64,000 nt of DNA from Magicicada septendecula. Its lineage: Eukaryota; Arthropoda; Insecta; Hemiptera; Cicadidae. Shown here piece after piece: positions 12,150-23,290 of this stretch. The notes beneath the pieces are model-generated. The model saw nothing but the letters and a program-made list of their open reading frames with translations. It ran no database searches and was not told the DNA's origin. The stretch's first letter is position 1. The number at the start of each line of letters is the position of its first letter. The position numbers and the translations under genes are program-made. The stretch spans positions 369,601,258 through 369,665,257 of the forward strand of contig CM068372.1 in assembly GCA_034769895.1 (NCBI GenBank). Direction: 5' to 3'.

Positions 12150-12853
12150 ATTTGGAGTTAGTAGGAAAAAAACTTATAAAAACTGGAATTGGGGATGTTA
12201 ACTCGAATCTGCAAAGACTCTGGATTGCAGATATCCACACGTAAGACTAAGGTGATGGCTTTTCGTGGAACTGGTCCCGTACGGGCAAACATTGTTATAG
12301 ATGGTACTGTCCTGGAACAAGTTAGCAATTTTGAATACGTGGGATACAGTGTGTCTTATAATGCATGCAACGACGTTGTGAATAAGTTGCATAAGTTCAA
12401 CCTTATGTGCGAACCCTTAAGTCAGCAAGTAAAGGAACACGCCTAAAATTCTACAAGATGATGGCTCTTCCCACACTTCTTTATGTGTCTGAGAATTGGA
12501 CTTTAACGAAGGTCCAGGCCAGTCGCATCCAAGCGGCTGAAATGAGATGTCTCAGGCACGTGGCAGGGTATACTCTCCATGATCATAGAAGAAAAACAGA
12601 TATACGGCAGGAATTTAATATTATGAGTATACTCGACAGGATCGCCCAGTATCGGCTGAATTGGTGGGAACATCTTTGCCGAATGGATGAATGCCGCATG
12701 CCCAAACAACTCTGGAACTATAAGCCGAGGGGACGGAGAGGCGTGGGAAGTCCGAGGAATCGCTGGAGTGACCAGCTCTAGTATTTTCTTATTTGAGACC
12801 GGAACAAGCCATTTTTGGTTTAATCAGTGCTGATGATGATGATGATGATGATG
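12150..12853 (+). mobile_element. LINE 3' end with (GAT)n tail
   Basis: Two overlapping frames (12189-12446 and 12407-12781) read as one broken RT thumb and tail: LQISTRKTKVMAFRG, FEYVGYSVS, then LKFYKMMALPTLLYVSENWT, IQAAEMRCLRHVAGY, LCRMDECRMPKQLW and GRRGVGSPRNRW. This is a strong LINE ORF2 C-terminus. After the stop a short tail runs into (TGA)n at 12831-12853, the simple-repeat end typical of RTE-like LINEs. One frameshift near 12440 breaks it. The copy at 26128-26315 is from the same family. Confidence 0.85.
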
Positions 12854-13389
12854 AAAAACTGGAATCTTCCATCAGCGAGAACAGGCAATCTTCTCATCGG
12901 AACCTACGTGCCAGCAAATTTGGTTTTACTCGAGTGGAAATTTTCGACCCAAAACACATATTCCCTCTTATCTCCCTAACTACCAGTCAACAGTTAAAAT
13001 GAAAAATGGAGAAAGGTGAGAGAACGGAGTTAATAAATCCGAACAACATAAGGATGGGAAGAGAGTTCCCGACATATCACGTGGTTACACACTTTTAGAC
13101 ATATCGCGTAATTGCATATTATATCAACAGTTTCAAGCCGAGCGTTGATTGTGATAAGACACAAACATTAAGAGTGAAAGTAGAGGAAATTTCTCGACAA
13201 TTAGACTGAAAACGTCTTGACGATTCCTTCATGCTTACATTACGCTTGTCCACCGTGAAATATACTATCGGGACTGTAACGTTTCGACCCCTAGAATCAT
13301 AGATCGTCCTTAGAAGCTGTGGCTGGCCGTTGAAAGGTCCTAACAACCTTCGATTCCCAGTTTCTCTTAAAACCTTAATACTCACATAC
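12854..13389. other. no gene seen
   Basis: AT-rich sequence with no match elsewhere in the window that I could see. Confidence 0.4.
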
Positions 13390-14050
13390 GAAACGAGGAG
13401 TCCATGTGTCTGTGATAACTACCGGTTAATGAGTTCAAGTTAAGTAGCGTGTAAGATATAGCGGAGACTCTTATAGCGAAGGTTGACCGTCATAGTGAAG
13501 ACGTACAGGTCGCCTTCCGATCGGGTAGACGGAGCTATGATCACAATTTCAGCGTTTGAATGATAACAGAGAGAAGTTTTTAGACAGAGGTCAGAAGTTG
13601 TTTCAGGCACTCTTGGATTTAAAATGGCTGCTGATTAAATCCCTAGAAAGGAAATATGGTTCTAAACAGACTCATAGAGGAAGTGTGTGTCATGAGTGTA
13701 AGAAAACTGTGAGACCGTATAAGAGGGCTCTGAATATTTTGAATCAAGCTGACAGCCTGAGTCCTTTACTGTGCATAATCTATATGGGTGAAATGCTGAC
13801 ACTATTTAAGAGGTGGACACAAAGAGTTACGGTAGCTGAGATTTGAATTAAGGAGGTTGAGGCCGATTCTGCGTCAGGCACACTACTGTACGCTGTTGGT
13901 GCAACAGTAGTTGGAGGGAAGACTGGGAAGAAAGGAGAACAAACTGAATACTACGAAAACCGAAGTATATGCACCGACGTTCGAGTTCCTGAGAACTGTG
14001 TGTAATAAGAGAGCAGAGAATGGCTAGCGCAGGTAGAGTTGTGTGTCCGC
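13390..14050 (+). mobile_element. degenerate LINE reverse transcriptase, fingers and palm
   Basis: Pieced across frames: CDNYRG-like start, AFRSGRRSYDHNFSV, LDRGQKLFQALLDLK (motif A region), SLSPLLCIIYMGEMLTLFKR (motif B region, usually GSVLSPLLF-IYMDEI), and LNTTKTEVYAPTFEFL (motif D region). The order is right for RT, but a catalytic motif C is not readable. Multiple stops and frameshifts are present. Confidence 0.7.
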
Positions 14051-14425
14051 ACGATGGCCACGGTAGTCACAAGAACATGTCGTGACAAGACTGAGGTAAT
14101 ATGCACGTGAACTGATGGTGAGTGCTGTATTGTGCAGCACTTTATGCAAACAGTGATGAACTTTGGAGTCAGACATGGTTGTTTGGTAAGAGCTTGGAAG
14201 AATAAAACAACTGTGTACACGAACGTTCTGAATTTGTAGGTGAATTCTGTAACGACTTATTTGTCAGGAACTTGGATACCCAGGAACCGCGAACCGCCCA
14301 GAGGAACGTGGCAGTAGGCCTACTCCTTCATTGTTTACTGTGAACAATATGAAGAGAGCGAAACAGTTGAATGATTACCCAACCCAACTATAATAATAAT
14401 AATAATATTAATAAGAATTGATATC
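14051..14425. other. no gene seen
   Basis: Ends in an (AAT)n-like tract (14391-14412) next to the foldback element. Confidence 0.4.
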
Positions 14426-14754
14426 TCTGTTAATATTATTTTGGCGATTCGCCGAGCTATCAGACCGCGGTGCAATGCTGCCGCAGAAAACAGACGTTTC
14501 GGCCCCACCTTCAGTGTTACGACTTGAGAAAAGCAAGTGGTACCCTTCACCGGTTTCCACACTACTGTGGCAAAAAAGATTAAGTAACCAGTCTTACTGT
14601 ACTGTGTAATCTGGTCAAGAGCGTGTCAGTTGCTTTTCTCAAGTCGTAACATTGAAGATGGCCTGCAACGGTGGGGCCCGAAACGTCTCTTCTATGCTGC
14701 ACCATTGGACTACGGCCTAATAGCCCGGTGAACTGCCAAAATAATATTAACAGA
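14426..14754. mobile_element. foldback/TIR element, ~125-bp arms
   Basis: The left arm (14426 to about 14553) is the imperfect reverse complement of the right arm (about 14630-14754). Outer ends are TCTGTTAATATTATTTTGGC and its complement. The right arm carries GAAACGTCT and CATTGGACTACGGCC followed by TAGCCCGG, a module also found inside family B. No coding capacity. Confidence 0.8.
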
Positions 14755-16374
14755 CTTTAATACGCCAACCGTGAAACTCTAAGATACCACAATAATTCAT
14801 ATCGTTTACGGAATTAAACAAATGAAACAATGGTGGGCAGATAGTGAGACGGTTGGTAGACAAGAAGGTGGCAGTCGGTGAGAAGGTTATCAGGTTTGGT
14901 AAGATGATAGGATGGTGCGACACACTGAATCGAACGATTCAGAGAAACCACTGCCGAATGACTGGGGACGGGGTCATTAGGCAATCAGTGAACAGTGGGT
15001 GTAGAAGTGCAGCATCATCAACGACGGTGTTGAGGAATCGGATTTATGCGTAAGTCATGACACGCCATATACAAATGCGTATTTCGTTCTTTTGTATTTC
15101 ACTGTTTTTATGTCATCACTTGTATTTCTATATTTATATTGTGCAGGTAGTAGTTAATTTTTTTATCTTCATTTTCTAGTAATAATAATAATAATAAATA
15201 ATTACATTCTGTGACAATAGGCCCATATAAAAATGGAAGGGAGTTAATATTTTTCTGTTGGTTTCGACCTTACTATGATTTAAGCACTGAAAGCGTTAAT
15301 CATATTGCAGATCTTTGTATGATGATGACGGTGACGAATATAGAGTTAAGAAAACAGAATCCGACAATGGAACTGACCGCAAGACAGATAACGATAGAGA
15401 AATTTCGAAAGACAACCAGCCGTGAAGGCAATTTTTAAAAATTTTATACCATAAAAATTGGAAAAACAGGCCAATGACGATACGACTCAATACTGACAGA
15501 TATACATCTATGGAACTTGAACACCGCTAACTATTGAAAGGGAAAGCGAAAGGACAGACGCCTGTGCGCTCTGACCTTTTTTTTTTAAGTTCTCTCCAAT
15601 CATATACAAATATCCAACTCAGATATAGAAACAGTTGCGACCAACATAAAGAGTTCCACGCATAATTGGAAGAGCGCGCGCATGCTAGAACAGTAGGTTG
15701 GCAGAAACAAACAAGTAGTGTTGCCTGCGTACGGAACAGCGCCCAGCAGAGCTCACGCACACGCGCGCGCGCGCGCGCGCGAGATAAATAATGTATTTCA
15801 CATTAAACATTAACAGAGAGAAAAGATTTATACTGTACACGCGCAGAATTCGAACACACACTGCGTTGAATGAATATTATAAACGAGCCGACAGTGGACG
15901 GACAGACAGACAAACAAACGAACTAACGCTAGACGCACAGACAGCGTGTACGTTAATGGGAAATGATTAATTTATGTGTGTGCGAGTGCGCGCGCGTTGG
16001 TGTGCATGTAGTAGCTTTTCCTTACAGTGAACGGCGTCCATCTATAGTAGCGTCGCAGTTGTCTTGTAGCAACCAATCTCCGACATAAGGGAAACTTTTG
16101 TAGCAAAAAACTACGTTCTGTGGTTTGTGTACCACAGAATTTGTTGGCGTCCCTTATTCTCAGTCAGATTTTTCGAGTCAGACGTCTTCATCAACACAAC
16201 TTTGTCGTGCCATGTTGCTGAACAGCTCCTTCGGGTGTCACTGCCATCATCACGGCAAAAACAACCTTAATTTCTTATTAACGGAATCCTCACAAAACGC
16301 AAAACAGTATCTCTTCTACTTCATTAAATGAACACATTTTATATAAATATAGGTATCTCTTAACAGTTCTTCTT
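14755..16374. other. no gene seen; (GC)n and CpG-rich patch
   Basis: Contains an AAT tract (15180-15198), a (CG)n run at about 15763-15781, and CpG-rich sequence to 16030. Short frames are not convincing. Confidence 0.4.
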
Positions 16375-16760
16375 CCACTGCCGTTACAACCCAGCCTCTT
16401 CAACGATTATTCTCCGCACACTCCTCTCATTACAAACTTCTCCGCCGTCTTATCCTCAGAGCCTCAACATCCTCGATCCATCTATTCCACACCTTTCCTC
16501 TTGATCTCCTACCTACTGGTCTCCATTCTAGAGTTTTTCTGGGAATTCTGTGTAGTTTCATCCTTATTGTGTGCCCCAGCTAGGCTATCTTTCAACTCTT
16601 TATAAACCTTACTATGTCAGTTCAGTGTATTGAATTATTTATGTCGTGATTCCTTCGTGTTCTCCATGAACCGTCATTACTTTTGCACTGGTCCAAAACA
16701 TTTTTCTGTATTTTTATTTCGAATGTTCTTAGATACGGTCTCCCTCCTATAGCTCTTTGT
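16375..16760 (-). mobile_element. LINE ORF2 C-terminal fragment
   Basis: On the minus strand a frame reads MKLHRIPRKTLEWRPVGRRS then RGKVWNRWIEDVEALRI, the G-R-R-SRG then RW-EDV tail motif of LINE reverse transcriptases. Upstream on the same strand, decayed pieces (VERWLAGAHNKDE) continue the homology. Frameshifted and inactive. Confidence 0.65.
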
Positions 16761-17178
16761 TAAACGTATATTTAATTTCAAATACACCCCTAACATTAGA
16801 CCTAACCAATTTCCAATTTTATCCATAATTTTTACTGCGGTTTTTGACTTTTACCGCTAACTATTATCATCATCATCGTTTTATTATTATTATCCTATAT
16901 AACCCTAATTTTCTATGTTAAAGAGAGTCAGTGATAATGGATTACGACCACTCTACTTCGACGAGGCATACAGCCAATCTGGCTAGCGATAGGCATAAAA
17001 CTTAATGACCGAAACATGTCTCAAATAAATTAAACACATATTGACTTTTACATCTTAAATAATATTAAAATTTAATACGTCAAGACAATTAGAAGAAGAT
17101 AATGATACCGCTTCGACAATTATAAATCTGAGAGTTATTATTTAGTACTCGCACGCGCGCGCGATGACTTAATTAAAG

Positions 17179-17379
17179 GTGGAAAGTTTTATTGCCAATG
17201 AGAATCCTGCCGTCCCCTACCGTCCTGGACGACCTCTTAGAAAACTACTATTTGCAATTGACGAAGCTGCCTTTTCACCTTCAGCAGAAGACGACTTTAG
17301 AAAGAAGATCATCTCTTCACAGGAGAGGAATAGAATTGTGAGGTGTCCACCACCACAACAAGTTGATGAAGAAACGTAA
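17179..17379 (+). other. unrecognised open frame of about 65 codons
   Basis: The frame is rich in charged residues and has protein-like composition (for example RKLLFAIDEAAFSPSAEDDF, RCPPPQQVDEET). It has no ATG at its start and no clear splice acceptor, and I do not recognise it. It could be a fragment of an element ORF or chance. Confidence 0.25.
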
Positions 17380-18022
17380 ATTATCTTCGATGAACGGAAA
17401 CAGCTGACCAGTTGTAGCAACAGCTGGATAAAGCGTTACAATGAAATCAAACGAAACCAGTACGGCCTGCTGTCGACAATGACATGACCAATGTCGGCTT
17501 AGGTTGCAAAAAACTAACCTGATATCTTAAAAGCACTGATATTCGTCACAATGACATCGCGGCAAAAGACACTAAAATTTCTGAATAATCAGGTGTATCT
17601 TAATCCGGTCTTTCGAATGACCGGGTAAATGCTTGACTAAACCTCCGCAATTCCATGATTCGAGTGTGAATTATTATTGCTATTATTATTATTGTTGTTG
17701 TTGTTGAAGTGAGAACTTCATAAGGCACTATGGTGCCCAGTTCAGTCCTGCACACCTCGCGCTCCTAGGGCAGTAAACTGATTCAACCTGTAACGAAATA
17801 TATGTAACGAAAAAGCAGTGTTGCCAGTCAATGAAACCTCTTTTCCCCCACAGAGCTATCCCAAATTTCCCCACTGCCATAAATGTGTGCTTTAAGGAAC
17901 CTGTAATATTTCAAAGAATGTGAGGATATTCTAAACATTTAAATACTATTACAAGAATAACGTATATATTAAAAACAATTTTATTTGTTCTTCGTATTGT
18001 TTAAATTAGCAGCCATCCTTAC
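17380..18022. other. no gene seen
   Basis: Intronic sequence with a (TTG)n/(ATT)n patch at 17675-17706. Confidence 0.4.
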
Positions 18023-18192
18023 TATTTCTTTTACGAATTTGCTAACTGCTATAATTTTTTATTGTTCGACTAAGCTTTTCGTCATTACTGACATCTTCAG
18101 GTCTTAAACAACCCTTAAACAATCTTCAGGTTGTTTATGTTTATGTTGTACTATAAAAAATTATAGCAGTTAGCAAATTCGTAAAAGAAATA
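18023..18192. mobile_element. foldback element with 39-bp perfect arms
   Basis: 18023-18061 is the exact reverse complement of 18154-18192. The 92-bp loop contains CATCTTCAGG and a second ATCTTCAGG. Confidence 0.85.
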
Positions 18193-19140
18193 ATTTTATT
18201 TGTGATAAAAGAAAATGTACTTACATGCTGAGAGATCGAGCTGAATAGTTTTGAAATCCTTTTCTTGTCATTCATAAATTTGAATTCCTTTCCTTTTGAA
18301 TTCATAAAAACAATTTAAAATCAGTAACACATACCTTTTATTACAATATTTATATTATCGTCAATGAGTACGTATGCAAAATGTCGAAAGAGTATAATTT
18401 TGTATTTTTGTTAACTTTGTACGGTTTTAGTTAATCCGTGAGTACGATTCTGGTTTTTATGTTTAGTTGGCTGGAAGTTTTTTTTTTACGATTCGATTTA
18501 GTAATTTAGCTATTTTATACTTTGGTAAATTACTTCGGTTCTTAGTGAACAGAAGATATCGAAACAGCTGTAGTTCGGTGATAACATACCCGGGAGCTGA
18601 TTTGCAGTCGGATCACAACCCTCTGGTTGCAATATTTTAAGTTAGAATGAAAAAACCAATAAAGAAGAATATTATACATCACGACATCAGTAAACTAAAA
18701 GACCCACAAATAAGAAGTCAAGTTAAAACTGCTATTAACGAGAAATGTAAATCACTGTCAAATACACTGCATTATAAAGAACAACTTAGGCAATTTAATA
18801 GTAAAATTGAGAGTGTCAAAGAAGAATCGATGAAGCCGGATAAAACCAAAAAAAAATCATGGATGATGGAGGAAATACTCCAACTGATGGGAGAAAGAAG
18901 AAAAGTTAAAAACAAAGAAAATGAATATAAAACGATAAATGACATCATTAAAAAGAAGATCAGAGAAGCTCAAGAACAAGAGGTAAAAGAGAAATGTATC
19001 GAGATCAAGGCACTACAAAATAAGCACGATAGTTTTTATCAACATAGGAAAATGAAAGAAATGGCTACGAAATCAGTAAAAAAGTGAACAAACTAGTTAA
19101 CACTGATGGTGAAATTATTATCGATCTAGCAGAAATGAAA

Positions 19141-19924
19141 TATCGGTATGGAGAACCATACATGACTTCCATGTTCTAAGATTTATATTTAAAATACTTT
19201 TCGAAGTGAACTATTTCCATAGAAACTACTTCTTTCTTCAGCCTTATCCACAGTACTGTGATCAGTAACGTATGCCACCTCACGATAGTGCACTCAATTT
19301 TTTACTGATAATGGCAGTCGATAGCACTGCCGAAAAGTCTGGTTTTGTAGAAAACATTAGATCAAGCCCAAACAGCACAGGAAGGAATTTTAACAAAAAA
19401 CTACTTCTTTGTTGCCGATAACGTAGTACACATGACATATAAATAAAAATTACCCCACCCCTTTAAACTATCATTTTCAATTATAGAAAATTACCCCCAC
19501 CCCGTTCAAATAGCTTTTTCATTTATAGATATTTCATCTACGTTTCTACAGTGGATTATTATGATCTTCTTATCAGGATATTTTATTTATCAAAATTAAG
19601 TACTTTATTCTTGCTAAAACATAAAATGTTGTAGGTAAACTACCCTTTCCCCGTAACCGATCTTCACCAAAAACAACAGGTCTTGAGAACTCTACAATTC
19701 AGGGCTGTATGCGAAACATTATTTGATACTGTTTGAATCTGCGGCTGTTATCGTTTGCCATAGAAAAACATCTACAGACAGACAAACACACATACAGACA
19801 CTTTTCGAAAAATGACTTTTTTTCATGTTTTGAGGGTAGTACAATCAGACTCTGCAATTATCTCGAACACGATTTTCTTTGCCATCACCATACTGTACTT
19901 CCATTTCCTTATGGAACATGGAAG
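19141..19924 (+). mobile_element. family B element, one internal unit, inside LINE
   Basis: The 5' end TATCGGTATGG forms a hairpin (GTATGG, loop AGAA, CCATAC) and is followed by ACTTCCATGTTC. The 3' end has the hairpin ACTTCCAT...ATGGAAGT and closes with GAACATGGAAGT, the exact inverse of the 5' motif. The internal array is a single ~164-bp unit (about 19618-19770). Its 3' end abuts the next copy. Confidence 0.85.
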
Positions 19925-21663
19925 TAAAATATCGGTATGGAGAAGCATACATGACTTCCATGTTCTAAGATTTATATTTAAAATACTTTTCGAAGTGAAC
20001 TATTTCCATAGAAACTACTTCTTTCTTCAGCCTTATCCACAGTACTGTGATCATTAACGTATACCACCTCACGATAGTGCACTCAATTTTTTACTGATGA
20101 TGGCAGTCGACGGCACTGCCGAAACGTCTGGTGTTGCAGAAAACATTGGACTACGGCCACACAGCCCGGGAAGGAATTTTAACAACAAACTACTACTTTG
20201 CTGCCGATAACGTAGTACACATATAAAAATTATCCCCTCCCCTTCAACTATAATTTTCATTTATAGAAAATTACGCCCAGCCCGTTCAACTAGCCTCTTC
20301 ATTTATAGATATTTCATCTACGTTTCTACAGTGGATTATTAAGATCTTCTTATCAGGATACTTTATTTATCAAAATTAAGTACTTTACTCTTGTTACAAC
20401 AAAAAATGTTTCAGGTAAACTGCCCTTTCCCCGTAACCGATCTTCACCAAAATCGATAGGCCTTGAGTATTCTACAACTCAGGGACATATGTAAAACATT
20501 ATTTGATTCTGTTTGAATTTACGGCAGTTATCGTTCGTCATGAAAAAATTCTTTTGTTACAACATAAAATGTTGCAGGTAAACTACACCTTTCTCTTAAG
20601 TGATCTTCACCAAAATCAACAGGCCTTGAGTACTCTTACAATTAAGGGATGTATGCAAAAACTTATTTGATTATGTTTCAATTTACGGCAGTTATCGTTC
20701 GTCACAGAAAAAATTAATCTTGTTATCACATAAAACGATGCAGGTAAACTACACCTTTCTCTTAACTGATCTTCACCAAAATCAATACGTCTTGAGTCCT
20801 CTACAATTCAGGGATGCATGCAAAACATTATCTGATTCTGTTTGAATGTGCGGCAGTTATCGTTCGTCACAAAAACAATTACTCTTGTTAAAACATTAAA
20901 AGTGGCTGGTAAACTACACCTTTCCCTTAACCGATCTTCACAAAAATCAATAGGCATCGTCCTCTACAACTCAGGCACATATGCAAAAAATTATTTGATT
21001 CTGTTTGAATTTACGGCAGTGATCGTTCTTCATGGAAAAGTTCTCTTGTTACAACATAAAATGTTGCTGGTAAACTACCCCTTTCCCTTAACCGATCTTC
21101 AACAAAATCAACAAACCTTGTGTTATCTACAATTGAGGAAGGTATGCACAAAATTATTTGATTATGTTTAAATGTGCGGCAGTTATCGTTCGTCATAGAA
21201 ACAATTAACTCTTGATAAAACATAAAATGTGGCAGGTAAACTACCCCTTTCCCTTAACCGATCTTCACCAAAATCAACAGGCCTTTAGTCTTTTACAATT
21301 GACGAACGTATGCAAAAAAATATTTGATTCTGTTTGTGCGGCAGTTATCGTTCGTCATAGAAAAAATTACCGTTGTTAAAACATAAAATGTTGCTGGTAA
21401 ACTACCCCTTTCCCTTAACCGATCTTCACCAAAATCAATAGGCCTTCAATCTTTTACAATTGATGAACGTATGCAAAAAAAATATTTGATTCTGTTTGAA
21501 TGTGCGGCAGTTATCGTTCGTCATAGAAAAAATTACCGTTGTTAAAACATAAAATGTTGCAAGTAAACTACCCCTTTCCCTTAACCGATCTTCACCAAAA
21601 TCAACAGACATTGAGTTCTCTATAGCTCAGGAAGGTATATTTCCTTATGGAACATGGAAGTAA
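19925..21663 (+). mobile_element. family B element with eight internal units
   Basis: The same 5' block as the preceding copy is followed by eight ~164-bp units. The last unit jumps directly to the 3' hairpin (TTCCTTATGGAACATGG), so the usual 3' block of about 200 bp has been deleted. It then returns to LINE sequence. Confidence 0.85.
20400..21625 (+). repeat. tandem array of eight ~164-bp units
   Basis: The core GGTAAACTAC recurs near 20413, 20576, 20742, 20907, 21068, 21234, 21395 and 21562, spacings 161-167 bp. Other unit landmarks are CGATCTTCACCAAAA, TGATTCTGTTTGAAT and GTTATCGTTCGTCAT. Units are diverged, so homogenisation is weak. Confidence 0.95.
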
Positions 21664-22096
21664 AACACATGGACAAGTTATATAAAACAATTATTTTATG
21701 ATATCAGACCAGAACCACCTCAGTTTGACAATGCCACCGGACCAGAAATAATCACAGATGAAGTAAAAGTTAGCAATAAATACAATGAAAAATGGATAGC
21801 CCCCGGTCTGGATAATGTGCAGATAGTTTTTCTTAAACTTCTTGATGACGATGGTATAAAATGGTTGACTGCGGTATTCAACCACATATGTGACACAGGA
21901 AGCATCCCACTTCATTGGCTTAATTCTGAATTCATTACATTACCCAAAAAACCAGGAGCAAACCAATGTGATGAATATAGAACTATTAGCTAATGAGTCA
22001 CTTTCTCAGTCTTCCTCCACATCATCCGCAAGAGAATATACAAAATCTGTGAAGAACAAGTAAGTATCAGCCACACAGTTTGGTTTCAGGGATGCA

Positions 22097-22723
22097 GTGG
22101 GTACACGAGAGGCTCTATTCGGTATTCAGGTGCTATGTCGACGATGTAGAGATGTAAACTGTGATGTTTTTGCATGTTTCATTGATTACCAGAAGGGCTT
22201 TGACCGAGTCCAACATCATCAGAAAATTATGGATATCTTGAAAAATACTGGGTTAGATGGAAAAGACCTAAGGATAATAGCTACACTGTATTGGAACCAA
22301 TCTGCAGTGGTTAGAGTAGATAAAGAGAAAACTGAAGAGATACAGATTCTGCGTGGAGTAAGACAAGGATGTATACTATCTCCGCTTTTATTCAACATCT
22401 ACTCGGAAGGTATTTTTAGAGAAGCTTTAGATGAATGTGATGTGGGAATCTCTCTGAACGGTGAAAGAGTAAATAACATACGTTATCCGGACGATACCGT
22501 CATATTCGCAGATAGCTTAGAAGGGCTGCAACAACTATTGAAGAGAGTGACAGAATGCAGCCGTAGATATGGTCTAGAGATCAAAGACATCAACGTTAAT
22601 AAAACGAAGCTAATGTTTTTATCTAAGAACAAGTTCACAAACTGCATCCTTAATATAAACCAAAGGCCAGTTGAACGTGTAAGCCAATTAACATATCTTG
22701 ATACTATAGTCAATGAACAATAG
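22097..22723 (+). pseudogene. LINE reverse-transcriptase core with mutated catalytic motif
   Basis: The frame is open for about 208 codons. Motif A is CFIDYQKGFDRV, motif B is GVRQGCILSPLLFNIYSE, and motif C reads IRYPDDTVIFADS, where YADD has become YPDD. Motif D follows as NVNKTKLMFLS. A stop after YLDTIVNEQ separates it from the thumb at 22768-22992. It is the best-preserved RT in the window, part of the 18541-23290 copy. Confidence 0.85.
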
Positions 22724-23290
22724 GACCACTCTCAAGAAATAAAGAGCAGAATTGAAAAGCAAGAGCAGTGTACACAAGAATGAGCAGTTTATTAAAAAGT
22801 CACGATTTAACAATAAACATAAAGATGAGACTTCTACGCTGCTACGTATTCTCGGTCCTCTTCTACGGTGTAGAACCTTGGACTTTGACTAAAGCCATAA
22901 CTAAAAAATTGGAATCTTTCGAAATGTGGCTTTACCGTAGAATACTACGCATTTCATGGACAGCACATATAACTAATGTTGGAAGTTCTTAAAAAGATGA
23001 AAAAAGACAGGGAAATTATTAACATAGTGAAGATAAGAAAGCTTCAGTATCTGGGACATGTCATGAGAAATGAACAGAGATTTTACTTACTGCAGTCCAT
23101 ACTGCAGGGAAAAGTACTCGGAAAGAGAGGAGTTGGGTGACCGAGAATATCATGGCTGAGAAATTTAAGGACCTGGTTTGGCATGAATACAACTGACTTA
23201 TTCCGTGCAGCAGCGCAGAAAGTTAAAATAGTCTGCATGATGTCCAACATCCGGAACGGATAGGAACTATCAGAAGAAGAAGATACTTTG

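Larger units (their letters stand above)
18541..23290 (+). mobile_element. LINE copy (endonuclease end to ORF2 C-terminus) interrupted by family B
   Basis: The copy starts inside the APE endonuclease: RRYRNSCSS, then TYPGADLQSDHNPL with the SDH catalytic-site motif. One stop follows, then the frame 18647-19087 (Lys-rich linker ending near MATKSVKK) and DGEIIIDLAEMK. About 2.5 kb of family B follows (19141-21663). The LINE frame resumes with WTSYIKQLFYDI, then the RT fingers, palm, thumb and the C-terminal tail to about 23265 (LQYLGHVMRNEQ, LRNLRTWFGMNT). Stops and frameshifts make it inactive. An apurinic-type endonuclease excludes R2-like clades; the exact clade is uncertain. Confidence 0.88.

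Noticed and set aside
20400..21625. Regularly spaced repeats reminiscent of a CRISPR array
   Set aside because: Units are contiguous 164-bp tandem repeats without unique spacers, in a eukaryotic intron.
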